NCBI GenBank assembly: GCA_016859345.1
Contig: CM029123.1
Location: 1,132,001-1,196,000, forward strand
Direction of reading: 5' to 3'
Length of the DNA stretch: 64,000 nt
DNA from: Istiophorus platypterus
Taxonomy: Eukaryota; Chordata; Actinopteri; Istiophoriformes; Istiophoridae
Notes under the pieces: model-generated
Seen by the model: only the letters and a program-made list of their open reading frames with translations
Told to the model about the DNA's origin: nothing
Database searches by the model: none
Shown here: piece by piece, positions 26,053 through 37,262 of the stretch
Layout: every line of letters begins with the position of its first letter
Numbering within the stretch: position 1 is the first letter of the stretch
Position numbers and translations under genes: made by a program

Positions 26053-27562
26053 TACAGTTAGGTGTGTGAGTATTTGGACGGTGTCACAGTATTTTGCCTC
26101 TGCACACCACTGCAATGGACTGAAATGAAATGACAATTCAAGATGTGATTGAAGTGTAGACTTTCAGCTTTAATTCAAGGGGTCTAACAAAAAATTCACA
26201 TCAAATGTTTAGGAATTACAGCCATTTTTATACATAGTCCCTCATTTATAGAGGTAATTGGAAAATTGACTGACAACCAGTTTCATGGCCAGGTGTGACC
26301 TGTTCTTTCATTCTTTAATGATAAATTAAGCAGATAAAAAGTCTTGAGTTGATTCCAAATGTTGACTTTTCATTTGGTAGCTGTTCATGGGAACTTTTTA
26401 TATTTGTTCCAAAGAGGTGTCAATGCTAATGAAGGAAGCCATCAGTGGGCTGAAAAAAACAAATAAACAAAAAAACCCTATAAGACAGCCGGCAGAAACT
26501 TTAGTAGTGGCAAAATCAACAAATTTGGTTGACTCTTAAAGCAAAGGAATGCACTGGTGAGCTCAGCTACACCAAAAGGCCTGGGAGACCATGCACAACA
26601 ACTACAGTGGATGATTACAAAATTCTTTTCTAGGTAAAGAAAAACCCTTCACTACATCTAGCCAGGTCAAGAACACTCTCCAGGAGGTAGACATATCATT
26701 ATATAAAAATCTACAATCAAGAGACACCTTCATGAATGTAAATACAGAGCGTTTACAACAAGGTGTAAACCACTGGTAACACTGATGAACACAAAGGCCA
26801 GATTAGACTTTGCCAGAAAACATCTAAAAAAGTCTGACCAGTTTTTAACAAGATTCTTCAGAGAGATGAAACCAAGATTAACTTTTACCAGAATGATAGG
26901 AAGAGATAAGTATGGAGAAGGAAAGGAACTGAACATCATAGAAAGCCACCAAATCATCTTTCAAACATGCTGGAGACAGTGTTATGGCATGGTCATGTAT
27001 GGCTGCCAATAGAACTGGGTCACTGGTGTTTATTGATGATGTGACTGCTGATAGAAGAAGCTGGAAATATATAGTGCTATACTATCTGCTCTGATTTAAC
27101 TAAATGCTGCAAAACTCATAGGACTGTGCTTTGCAGTACAGATAGATAATGACCCCAAAACATGCTGTGAAAGAAACACAAGTGCTTCTCAAAGTGAAGT
27201 AATGTAATATTTTTCAATTTTTCATATGAAGACAGCTATAGTGAACCATCTCCAGGGAGAAATGTCCATGAGTTCCAGGCTTCAGACAGTCATTTACTTA
27301 AAAGTATTTTCATCCAAGTATTAATAATAATCCTTATATGTATATTAATGTTTGTTTGTCTAATTAATTTCTGAGACCTTGAAAACGAGGGACTATGTAT
27401 GAAAAAGGCTGTAATGGTTTTTGTTTAACTCTTTGAATTAAAGCTGAACATCTACACTTCAATCACATCTTGATTCATTCGGTTCAAATCCACTGCGGTG
27501 GTGAACAGAGGTAACATCATGAAAATTGTGTCACAGTCCAAATACTTATGCACCCTACTCAA
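26053..27562 (+). pseudogene. Nearly full-length dead Tc1-like transposon
   Basis: The left end reads TA then cagttaggtgtgtgagtatt. The right end, read in reverse, gives tagggtgcataagtatttgg, an imperfect terminal inverted repeat of about 25 bases that includes the shared gtatttgga. Inside, transposase segments follow in order: a GRP-type linker (TKRPGRPC), NTLQEV, TKARLDFARKHLKKS, a decayed first catalytic region around 26860, GSLVFIDDV at about 27020, and DNDPK at about 27150. Frameshifts and stops break the frame. The length of about 1.5 kb suits the family. A fragment of the same family lies at 18246-18610 and another at 51121-52141. Confidence 0.88.
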
Positions 27563-28873
27563 AATATTTATTCTGCCAGTGGAAATAGAGAGCACTAAGA
27601 CTCTTGTATCTATGCTACCCACCTTCACTGTCTAATTGCCCTTAAGCATCTAAGAGGAAAATATACAAAAAAAGAAAGAAAAGAAATTCAAGTCACCTCA
27701 TACATATCAGTAGTGCCAGGAACAGAGCAAGCAGCTGAAGACAGGAAAAGTGGAAACAAAAGGGGGAAAGAAATCTAGCTCTTTAAACACTGTTGATGTT
27801 AATTGGGTCCCTATCAATGCAACCAGTAGTACCACTCTCGGCCATAACAAGTGCAGAAGGCTTGTTTGGAGTGATGAGCCTTTCTTCCTCTTGAGTGTCA
27901 CAATCAACCAAAAGAGATAAGTATATGATGTTTACTGCAGAAAGTCATACAACTCTCACGTGTGCAAAGTACCTCTCATCTTTGTCTGGCTGTACTGGCT
28001 GCAGCTCCAGCTGTCTTCCCCATCTCCCTCCCTTCATCCCCTTAAGCTCTCTCTGTTGGTTCTCTTCATGACTAATACTGCACTCTCATTACCCAGAGTC
28101 CTGCTGTCGACTCTGCCACATCTTCTTCCTCTCTCTTTCTCTCTCTCTCTCATCTCTTATTGCTCTTGCTGTTTCATATTTCGTGTTTCACACATACACA
28201 CACAAGCTCAGAGTGCAGCACCACAGAAGAGTTCTGTAATGACAGACTCACCATGTGAAAATAGTGAGACAAAAGGGTGACTAGAAAGAAAGTAGGTCTC
28301 ATTATGAAATATACTGAAAGCAAGCTTAAGGTTTACTGGAACATAGAAACACATACACTTCCAAAAGCTTAAGATGGATTATACAGCCTATTTGAGCACT
28401 TCGATATGATTTACACAGATTCATATAATCAGTACATTTCTTGTGGGCTCTTCTCTTTACAACTTCTGAAATTTGACTGCTGACAGAAATGTCTTTTATG
28501 TATGAAGCAGCTGTACAATGTCTAATGTCATTTCCATAGTCTTACAGCAGCTCACTAACAAAGAACAACACCCATAACCTCTACGTATTCAGTGATGAGG
28601 CAACATTAAAACCTTTAATAGAAAGTTTGATTTACTCACAAGACTTATGGTGTTAAAGAAACAGCCTGTTATTCTAAGGAAATACACCTGTTTGCCGACT
28701 CACTGGGAGTCAGATGAGAAGACTTAGAACAGAGATAGCCTAAGTACAGCTTTAACCTACAGACGGGTGACAACTTAAAGGAAAAACCTCAAAAGAAACA
28801 GAGAAAGAGACAGGAGGGGTCACTGAATGGGGTTGGAGTATGAATATGATGTGAATATAATGTGAATAATTTG
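27563..28873. other. Intronic DNA without recognised genes
   Basis: Contains a CT-rich tract at 28122-28157 and short CA runs near 28192. Nothing else recognised. Confidence 0.5.
28122..28157 (+). repeat. CT-rich simple repeat
   Basis: Imperfect run of CT dinucleotides. Confidence 0.75.
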
Positions 28874-29152
28874 CTGTGGCCTTCAGTCACCAGATCTCAA
28901 CCCAGTTGACACCAATGGGAGATTTTGGAGTGATGTGTTGGACAGTACTCTCCACCACCATCATCACAACACCAATTGAGGGAATATCTGTTAGAAAAGT
29001 GGTGTTCATCCCTATAGTAGAGTTCTAGAGGCTTGTAGAATCAATGCCAAGATGCACTGAAGTTGTTCTGGTGGCATGTGGCAGCAGCCCAACACCTTAC
29101 TAAGACACTTTATGTTGGCTGGCCCTTTAATATGTCACCCGTTTTAGCTTAG
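28874..29152 (+). pseudogene. 3' end of a different Tc1-like transposon
   Basis: The sequence tcaccagatctcaacccagt translates to SPDLNPV, the last catalytic segment of Tc1 transposases, followed by a DTNGRFWSDVLDS-like stretch. Downstream comes a C-terminal region with the recurring fish Tc1 ending (aacaccttactaagacactt). Upstream transposase sequence is missing, so this is a 5'-truncated relic of a third Tc1 family. Confidence 0.75.
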
Positions 29153-32129
29153 CAACAATGACTAGAGGCAAGGGAAACTGTCAACATTGCTCCATTAAAG
29201 TGCTTTTCAGAAACCCATAAGCTGTCCTAAAGCCCAATGTAAATGTGTTTTATTTCCTTAGAGTAAGTCGAGTGATTTTAATATTGCATGTACTAGGCAG
29301 TGATCCTAACCATGTCCTAGGCCCATGTTTATCAAGAGTCTCAGAATAACTCCTAAGAATCTACTATAAGTAAACCTAAGACCATAACCACTCCTACCTC
29401 GAAGTAGGACTGTGAGTTACCTGATCCTACACTGAGTTTCAGTAAAAAGAATGACTACACCTGGGAGAGTGTAATATTACTATGTTGTGACACTCAGAAC
29501 TGTAAAATAGAAATTTAAATAGTAAATAGTAAAATGTAGAAACTTGTTAGACTTAAACTATCAATAAAGCCTTCACAGAAGCCCAAGTACATTAGATAAC
29601 AGTTAATTGAGGCCGTTGCTAAAGAGCAACCATTATACTGCTCTGCAATGAATGATAATGTTTCATTTTAACAATGCGTATGTATATAATCCATACGTAT
29701 GTTGCGAAGATAGCTTTCAAGGCTGGATAGCAGTCAGGCATTGAGCTACATGTCTGACATTGTAGAGATATCTCCTTGACTGTAACACTATTTTTGGTAA
29801 ATTTATCCCCCTTTATCAACATGTTGATGCATATAAACTAACTGATAATTTTACATGAAGTTTGAGGGATTTTTTTTTTTCAATGGAAAGACGATGAAAA
29901 ATAAAAAAAATATATGGTCCCTGATGTGCAGTTTGATCTAAAATGTACTAAAATTACTCCCTCTGGATACTACACGAGATTTGTTGTAGCACCACCATCA
30001 AGCCAAACTGTCAGATCGGTTCAAAATATATGTATATATATTAATGCAGTTGCCCAGCACATTCATACCCTCAAGGGGATGATCCTTTTTAATTGTCTGC
30101 CTTCATTTGAGAAATGTATATTTGATCACATTTTGGTCAGAAATGCCCTGTTTTCTGATCTGCCCCTGTTTTAATTTGCTGATGATGCAATAAAAAATAT
30201 CCTCCTGTTCAGTATAACGTACACTTCCATGGCACTTATTACATCAGTGCAAGAACTGTCATCACTGTGATGCTCTGAGTTTCTCTTTTTTTTTTTTTTT
30301 AATTCTGTTTCCATTCACTGCATTTTACCAGATGAACCACTTGGTTAAGATACCAACCCTCCATTTATCAACTATCCTATCTCAGAAAATCACTAGTATC
30401 TCTGTTGATATTTAGAAGACTTCCAGAGGAGTCCCAACCTGTGAGAACTCATCAAGAGCGTTCTGGCATTTGGGCAGAGAAATTGTGTGTTTCAAGTAGG
30501 CGTGATGACGATAATCTAATTGAAAACTGTTTTGACTAATTGAATGATTTTGATACTGACCCTGTGTAGGATGCAGAGATAAGAACATGATTTCTCTCAG
30601 AAACCTACTTCAGCAGTCATAAATTGAACTTTGAACACACAACCATGGTCCCATAGCTGTGTATTACCTGCATAATTGAATAAATATAATATTAGGGGTT
30701 AAAATTTCGTAAATTCGTAAATTTTGTATTTATTTCAAATAATAGTAACAGCTGCTTCTAATATTTGAGCGATTCAGAAATACAAATTTTCCCCACATGT
30801 AAGGGTCGTATATTAACAAGGTGTGTAGTTGAAAGTATATTGCAGCCAGTGGGTTATCATAGCTATTTGTGCCTGTGCAATATGTGCAAGATAAGGCCCT
30901 ATTATAGGAATTTATTGTCAATGTGGTTTGACAGGTCTGGGTCAAATGACCTACTAGGCTAATTTAATTTAATTTACATTAAATAGCTACATTTATTTCT
31001 TAATTATTAGTCTGTTAACAGTGATGTTCAGGCTGGCCCATCATTCTTGCTTAACAAACGCTGAGTGTTTTTAAAGTTAAAAAGGCCTGTTGTTTGGTGA
31101 AACAGGCTCCAGAGCCTTGGGCTGTATTTACTGCTGACAATATCTACATGGCAGAATAAGTATAATGGCTTCCTGAGTGATTTGAAAAAGGCTGCCAAAG
31201 AGAGGGGCCCTTTTTTGTCTGTAGTTGTTTGTCCATCAATTAGAGTGTTGATTAAATAAGTGTGTTTGGGCTCCATCTTGCTGCTGACAAAGTACAGAGT
31301 TGTCTAGAGACAAATCTGCAGGAGAATCCCAGGCAAAGTGATTTTCAACACGTTCCTGCTCAATTAACACAGACTGGGCTCCTGGGCTTTATTTGGGACT
31401 CTAGCAGCCAAAGCACATGCTGACATTTTGTTCCATCAAATAAGGAGCTTAGTTCAGAGCTGTCTTAATGTCATTGTAGAAGAAATGTCTTTGACAGATA
31501 CACAATGTCTTTGATAGATACACAATGCCAAGTAAAACATATAATTAATTGTTGTGAACTAAATCATAACATTAAGAGCAGAAAAATTAAATAACGCATG
31601 ATGTACTTACCAATACTAGATTGAAATTAAACAATTTTTACTTGGCAACAAATTATTATAAGGGTCTTTGATGATTCGAATCAACAGCTGAGAAGCACAA
31701 TACATTTTTTTTTGTTTATTTGTGAGCCCATTCATTGTCAGTAAAAGCAGCCTATTACCAACCATAGGTAGGTTTTATTATTAGGCGACCTCTTGTGGCC
31801 AAAGGAGGAAGTCAAGTGATGTAGTATATAAAGTGACACTTTCCAAATTAGGAGGAGGTGGTAGGTGTGGATAGATTGGTCAGAAAAACAGGCTTTGAGA
31901 CCACTAATTGATTCATGTTTAGACTGATAGTTATTTTTTTTAAACCAGGACTGCTCCACAACCTTCCTTATCTACATGTTTAATATTAATATTAATATTG
32001 TAACTGTGAGAACAAAGATTGTCTAAAACATTTAGCACATTTTCTCTTTTCCCTGTGTTTTTGTGTTTGTTGCATTTCCTGATTTGGAAGGCATTTTTGT
32101 TTGTGCTTTCTTGCTTGTTTTTGCTTTGC
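29153..32129. other. Intronic DNA; one short dispersed repeat and a candidate conserved block
   Basis: No exon recognised. 31750-31830 matches the repeat at 10735-10830. 31496-31527 holds a two-copy tandem repeat (tgtctttgayagatacacaa). The stretch 31020-31480 is free of obvious repeats. Confidence 0.45.
31745..31840 (+). repeat. Member of a short dispersed repeat family
   Basis: Similar to 10735-10830: attaccaaccataggtaggt followed by ttattaggcgacctcttgtg. Class unknown. Confidence 0.45.
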
Positions 32130-32710
32130 CTTTTAGGGCCACCGTATTAGCTCATCTGCAGATGGTTAAAATGCTGTAGCCCATCAATAAAGCACAGGGA
32201 AAACATTGGTGCAGTGTTGGCTTCTCTCCATGGGCTGCCAGTAGATTTTTGAATTCAATCATTTTGGTTGCTAGTCATTTTCAATCATTTTGGGTGTACA
32301 GAATGATAGTGTCTACATACTAATTCAGAGTCTCTCAGATTGACTAACCTGTGTCTACTGTATGTTCCAAGTGCTCAACTTAAGTGGAAGGGACACGAAG
32401 CATTTCCTGTCTTTGCTCCTAAACTTTGGAATAATTTATCTCTTATTATTTGACTATCCAGTTCAAAGATCCAAAAAACAAAAAAAAACAAAAACAAAAA
32501 AAAAATTCATTTATAATTCCTCCCTTTACCTAACTGATGTTTGCTGATAAAAAGAAAACCAAAAATATTTTCCTTTTATGTTGCTTTATTTCCGTGTTTT
32601 ATAAAATTTTGTATCTTCTATTTTGTAAATTTTGCAGTGTTGTTACAATCATGTAATGTGAAGCACTATGTATGTGTAAGTTTTGTTTTTAAAATTGCTG
32701 CATAAATGGC
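32130..32710 (+). pseudogene. L2-like LINE 3' end
   Basis: In one frame 32205-32250 gives LLSMGCQ, matching the SLHWLPV region after the reverse transcriptase of L2-type LINEs. After a frame change 32370-32445 gives GHEAFPVFAPKLWNNLSL, which fits the conserved C-terminal block of L2 ORF2. The tail ends tgtgaagcactatgtatg and later tgctgcataaatgg, like the L2 3' UTR. It is 5'-truncated and broken. Confidence 0.75.
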
Positions 32711-33207
32711 AGATTTTTTTGTAACGGTCATGTGCCACAGTTTTGGAAGGCACTGACAAATGATGTTCTCCTGCTGATTTGAGATGCCAGATCAGAGAAA
32801 CGATAATAATTCATGGTGTATCAGAGTTGCAACAAAGTATTCAGCTTGGTCCTACCAGAATGTTGGTTTTGTTTTAACAATGGCTGATATCATTCCCGGG
32901 CCTTAAGCAAGTAGTTTTTTGTTTTTTTTCACCATGGGGATGGGAGTGATTTGCTGTGGATCGGTGTGCAAGGTCATAAAATAATAATGTGGTACATTGT
33001 TACAGGCAACGTGGAAAAATGCATGCTGTTATTTAGTTTGGAGGACTTGTGTTAGGAGAACACACAGGAAGAAATGGCAGACTTGTTGCGACATACTATG
33101 ATATTGATATAATACATAATTAAATTTTATAAACTCCATATTTCTTCTATTTCTATTATACTGTAACTGTTAGTTGTCTCCAGACATTTAGTCTAATAAT
33201 TGAGTTT

Positions 33208-34480
33208 GTGATAGACTTTATACTATATCGTCCCTGCTGGGGAATTTCACTGTCACAGAAATTTACCTTTTAGAAAAAAAAAAAAAACAACTAATACAAC
33301 AACAACATCAAAACCATCAGAGACAGCGTATAAAGCATCATACAGTGGCAGAAGTACCACCTCAGCGGGGTCTTTTATTTAGGACTGCAATGGCTGCCAG
33401 AATCAAATTCTTTCCAAAGTGGATCCTTTTAAACCTAAAGTTCTGTGATTGCATCCCAGGGGTAGTGGGGTGATGTGTTGAATGAGTGGATGTGTGATAT
33501 CCTATTCTACTCAGTTTGCAAGGTGTGTAAGGGACCTGTGGTTTAATTCATTGAGGTTGGGTGTGTGGAAGCCAAGTTTTTGGAAGCGGTGTTTGATATG
33601 CGTGCAAATTTGGTTCAGTTAGTGACATATAACATGTTGAAGAAGCAGGTGGTACAGACCAGTAGTATGGGTTGACTGATACTATGGTACAATAGCAGAA
33701 AGAGTTGGAGGCAACATGGACTCCTTTGAGTTCATGGATGGCTAGTAATCTTTTGTGGTCCCTTTTTTGTATATCAGTGGTGTGCTGGTCCAAACTGAGT
33801 TTTTTGGCAAGACTGACTCCAAGGTATTTAATTAATATTTTTATAGTTAGTTTATAAATATTAGGTGCTGAAGTGAGGGGGGACAAATTGTTATTTCTTT
33901 TGTCATACTGACATTAGTATAAAGGGTGTAGAGGAGTGGGCTCAACACACATCCCTGTGGTGCTCCAGTTTTAGTGGTGATGACAGTTGATGGGATTGGT
34001 CCCACCCACTCTACTTGCAGTCAGTCACTGGAAGTTGTGGATGAGATGGACCAAAAAGGGGGGGGGGGGGTCATCAGATGCCTTTGGTATGCATTAAAAC
34101 AGGATCCCTGCAGGGTCTCCTGGGGAATCCAGGTGCTGGAGGAGGAGGTGCAGCAGGGAGGCCACAGCGTCCTCTTTGCCCCTCTTAGGCCTATAGGCAA
34201 ATTCGAGGGGGTCCAGTAATAGGGAAACAAGTGGCGGGATGATGTTCAGCAGCAGCATCTGGGCAACGGGTTGCTAGTGGTTGTGATCTGTGGGCCAGGG
34301 TTTTTTTGGATACAGGGACTATGGTGGCGGTCTTCCAGAGGGTGATCATAGTGGCAGTCTGGTAGGATTCGCAGAGGACTGAGTGAAGGGTTGGTGAGAG
34401 CTCCAGGACTTAAGTCTTCAGTACCCGTGCTGGGATACCGTCAGGCCTTAGAGCTTTGCCAGGCTTACAGCATCTAGTAA
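33208..34480 (-). pseudogene. LINE reverse-transcriptase remnant (L2/CR1/Jockey-like)
   Basis: On the minus strand from about 34455 the translation gives GKALRPDGIPARVLK, then a WKTATIVPVSKK-like segment, then PLVSLLLDPLEFAYRP and KEDAVASLLHLLLQHLD. These are reverse-transcriptase motifs of fish LINEs in correct order. Further on, YLGVSLAKKLSLDQHT matches the post-RT YLGV region. The 3' tail near 33210-33260 reads aaattccccagcagggac then ataaagtctatc, typical of LINE 3' ends of this type. The YxDD region is missing or decayed, and stops and frameshifts are frequent, so it is dead. Confidence 0.8.
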
Positions 34481-34972
34481 ATGGCAGTGAGAGCTGCCAT
34501 GGAGAAAACTTACGGCCACAGTCTTTCATTATTCTAATCTCTGCACTCTGACTGTCTGAAGTACAACTGGCATAACAAGGAAAGCAATGCCTGCCGCATG
34601 AGCAAGAAATTTATTAAAGTTACATCAGGGCTTCCAAAGCTGCTTGCCTCCACTTCATACCTACTGTGACTGCACTGAGATTAGCAGTACACACACCAGC
34701 ACCAGTTTTCAAATCATGTAAATGGTTAATGATGACCACAAAAAGGCATGTAGGGCTGATTCCAGCAGAGTGGCCAATGTGTTGTCTGTTTACATAAGGA
34801 AAGAAGCTCTAATGTAAGGGCAACATGGGGTCACATTAACATGACCCCCCCCCCAATTGTCAGAGAGTCAGAGAGGTGAGCACAGGTTGAGGATAGCATA
34901 GGTAGGAGTAAAACAGCTAGGACATGTAGCATGTGCAGATGATTGACAGGCAGACAGGTGGTCAGGTCTTAC

Positions 34973-35114
34973 CCTCTAAGACAGTGAGTTTAGCACTGAC
35001 GTTGATCTCTCCCACGCTGTTGGTGGCTGTGCATTCATATATGGCTTCGTCGCGGTGGGTCCTCAAGGGCTGGATACGTAGCACCGAGCCCGAGCCATCA
35101 TCAAATTCAATCAC
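34973..35114 (-). CDS. ptprf: LAR-type receptor tyrosine phosphatase, exon for second half of Ig domain 1
   Basis: The acceptor ends ccag before 35114 and the donor GTAAGA follows 34973, giving 142 nt: 47 codons plus one base (phase 1 for the next exon). The protein opens VIEFDDGSGSVLRIQPLR, then DEAIYECTATNSVGE, which holds the second Ig cysteine in the classic YxC motif, and ends EINVSAKLTVLE. It joins in phase 0 to the 40363 exon, so the two complete Ig1. ECTATNS and the NVS glycosylation sequon near the end of the domain are PTPRF-like; PTPRS and PTPRD carry other residues there as I recall them. The next exon should begin the linker to Ig2 and was not recognised to the left in this window. 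Confidence 0.95.
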
Positions 35115-37212
35115 CTGGTCAGACAACCACAGAGTAGGATTAAAGTAATCATTTGACACATGTCCCCTTTGAATACTTCTATCAGTCACTTTAGCTGAAT
35201 GATTAACCTGCAATTGTTGAAAGATTATGGGATTTGTTTTTTTGTCAAGAGCAAATTACTGAATAAACCACTGTATTGAATTGTTTTTTTAAAAAAAGGT
35301 ACTACTCTTATCTATATAAAGTGAACCGCATGTTATATTCAAAGGCTATAGATTTTTAATCATTTGTTAATAATAATAAAAAAGAAAGGAAAACAAATGG
35401 TAAGCAATGAACTTTAGATGTGATGTTAGGTGATATGTGTTGAATTAGAATCTAGAAGTGGGGAGAGAAATATTAAAAGTTGGACATTAAGATGAAAATG
35501 AATTGAAATGGAATTAAAGAATTGATATTTAAAAACTATGGTAACTAAAGTATTTAATTAAACAGAAAGATGGTGTATAAACCAAGATAGATGGTTATAA
35601 CAGATTGTTCACAATCTGGTTGATTATCTGACTGCTCATGTTTTATTCCTTTCTTGATTTCACCATGTTCCCAGAGCTCAGCAGTTATAATAAGTACAAA
35701 GCATTGGTATGGGGACTGAACCATGAAAATGACTCAAGTTGAAATAAACCAGAATTTAAAGGTCCTGATGTGGTCAAAGTTGAAGGATCAAATTCTTACA
35801 GAGTATGATTCATGAGTTTGGAGTGACCTGTGTCCTGAATCTTGGAGCAGCTGAAGGAAGGTGTATACACTCTTGAGCTTTAGTTGATAACAGGTATGTA
35901 AGGGACTTTAGGGATGTTGGGGGCATAAGGACTCAGAGGTCAGGGCACTGGGTCTTGTACTTCTGCCCCCCTGCAGTGTGTGGGACCCAAAAAGCAACTG
36001 GCAAGTATCACATTCTTGCCCTAATGAAGGAGGTACAGAGTTGCACTCCCGCCTTTGTAGGAGGTCTACTCAGCCCACACAGGGAGGCCATCAGTTTGAG
36101 TAACCTTTAGCCCAGAGGAGAAACATTCCTATTACTCAGAATGACAGGAGCCAATTATGTAGCCATTGTATAGAGATTGGAAATTGAGAAAAGGTATTTC
36201 ATTCTAACAATGTTTTAACTTCTAAATACAAAAAGCAAGTCTTTATGTGATGGAATTTAAGAAAGATAGACCTTGCTCAAGTCTATACTTAAACAAGGTC
36301 CAAGTTTGACCAGTTAGGCTCATATCACAACAGAGGCCAGGGACTTGTTTGGGACAAGTCTAACACTAACCCTGACCTAGGGAGTGAACTAAAGAGATCT
36401 CCAGCAGAGATTTTGCATTTGATGGAACTCTTTTACATTAAAAGGGAGAGTTTAGAAAGAAGTCCAGTAAGAAGTTACAAGATAACAACCGGGTCCCACA
36501 CATACCCAAATGACTTCTTTTGACCTGAGAAGTGTCATGTTATAACTAGCAGCTCCACCTAAGTCACATATTGGGAACAATGACAGAATTGAGATAATGA
36601 GAAAGCTTATTATTATTACCAGGTGTAAATGTAGATAACATATTCAGATACAAACCACATTAATACCAGGTGGATATTCAAAGTTTTATCCTTACTCTGT
36701 AGAATGGTTGAATATAAATATATCTGCAATAATATCCACTCAACATTCTGCATATCTAAATCCTAAAGTTCTGATTAAATTAAAAGACATTTCACTTTTT
36801 CAGCAAAATATATTAAACATTTCATCAACTAATTCATGGGAGATATGAGGAATATATATTAGTGTACTCAAGACAATGTAAATTGGACCAACTTAATAAA
36901 TATATCTTAGAAATTTTTATTGTAGCTGAGAGAATATCGACATTCAACAGTAGTCAAGACTGAGATCAGTAAATATGACACTTTTGGCTTTATCAAGATT
37001 GTTTTCTGTGTCCCAGGACAATTACAGGTTTGTGTCCTTAGATAGACACAGATGCTTTAATGTGCTTCATATCTTTGACGACTGATTCACCTCGAGTAAC
37101 AATTCTCTTTGTATTGTATTAATCAATCAAAAGCCTGATTCTACTGAATAAAATTAAACAAGAATGTACTTAAAGGAGAGCTGGAGAGCTGGACCCCCCC
37201 CTCCAACATAAA

Positions 37213-37262
37213 TACATACACACACATACACACACATACACAAACACATATATTCACACACG
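37213..37262 (+). repeat. CA-rich microsatellite
   Basis: Imperfect (cacata)n-type run. Confidence 0.85.

Larger units (their letters stand above)
1..34972 (-). other. Probable intron 3 of the same gene (at least 35 kb, runs off the left edge)
   Basis: The GTAAGA donor at 34972 opens an intron whose acceptor was not found. I looked for the Ig2 exon by its expected protein motifs (MGPQLKVVE, the ATMLCAA cysteine block, WFKDFLPVD) on the minus strand and did not see it. The region is filled by transposon relics, an inverted repeat pair and microsatellites. That it is all intron is inference; a nested gene or an exon missed by eye remains possible. Confidence 0.6.
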
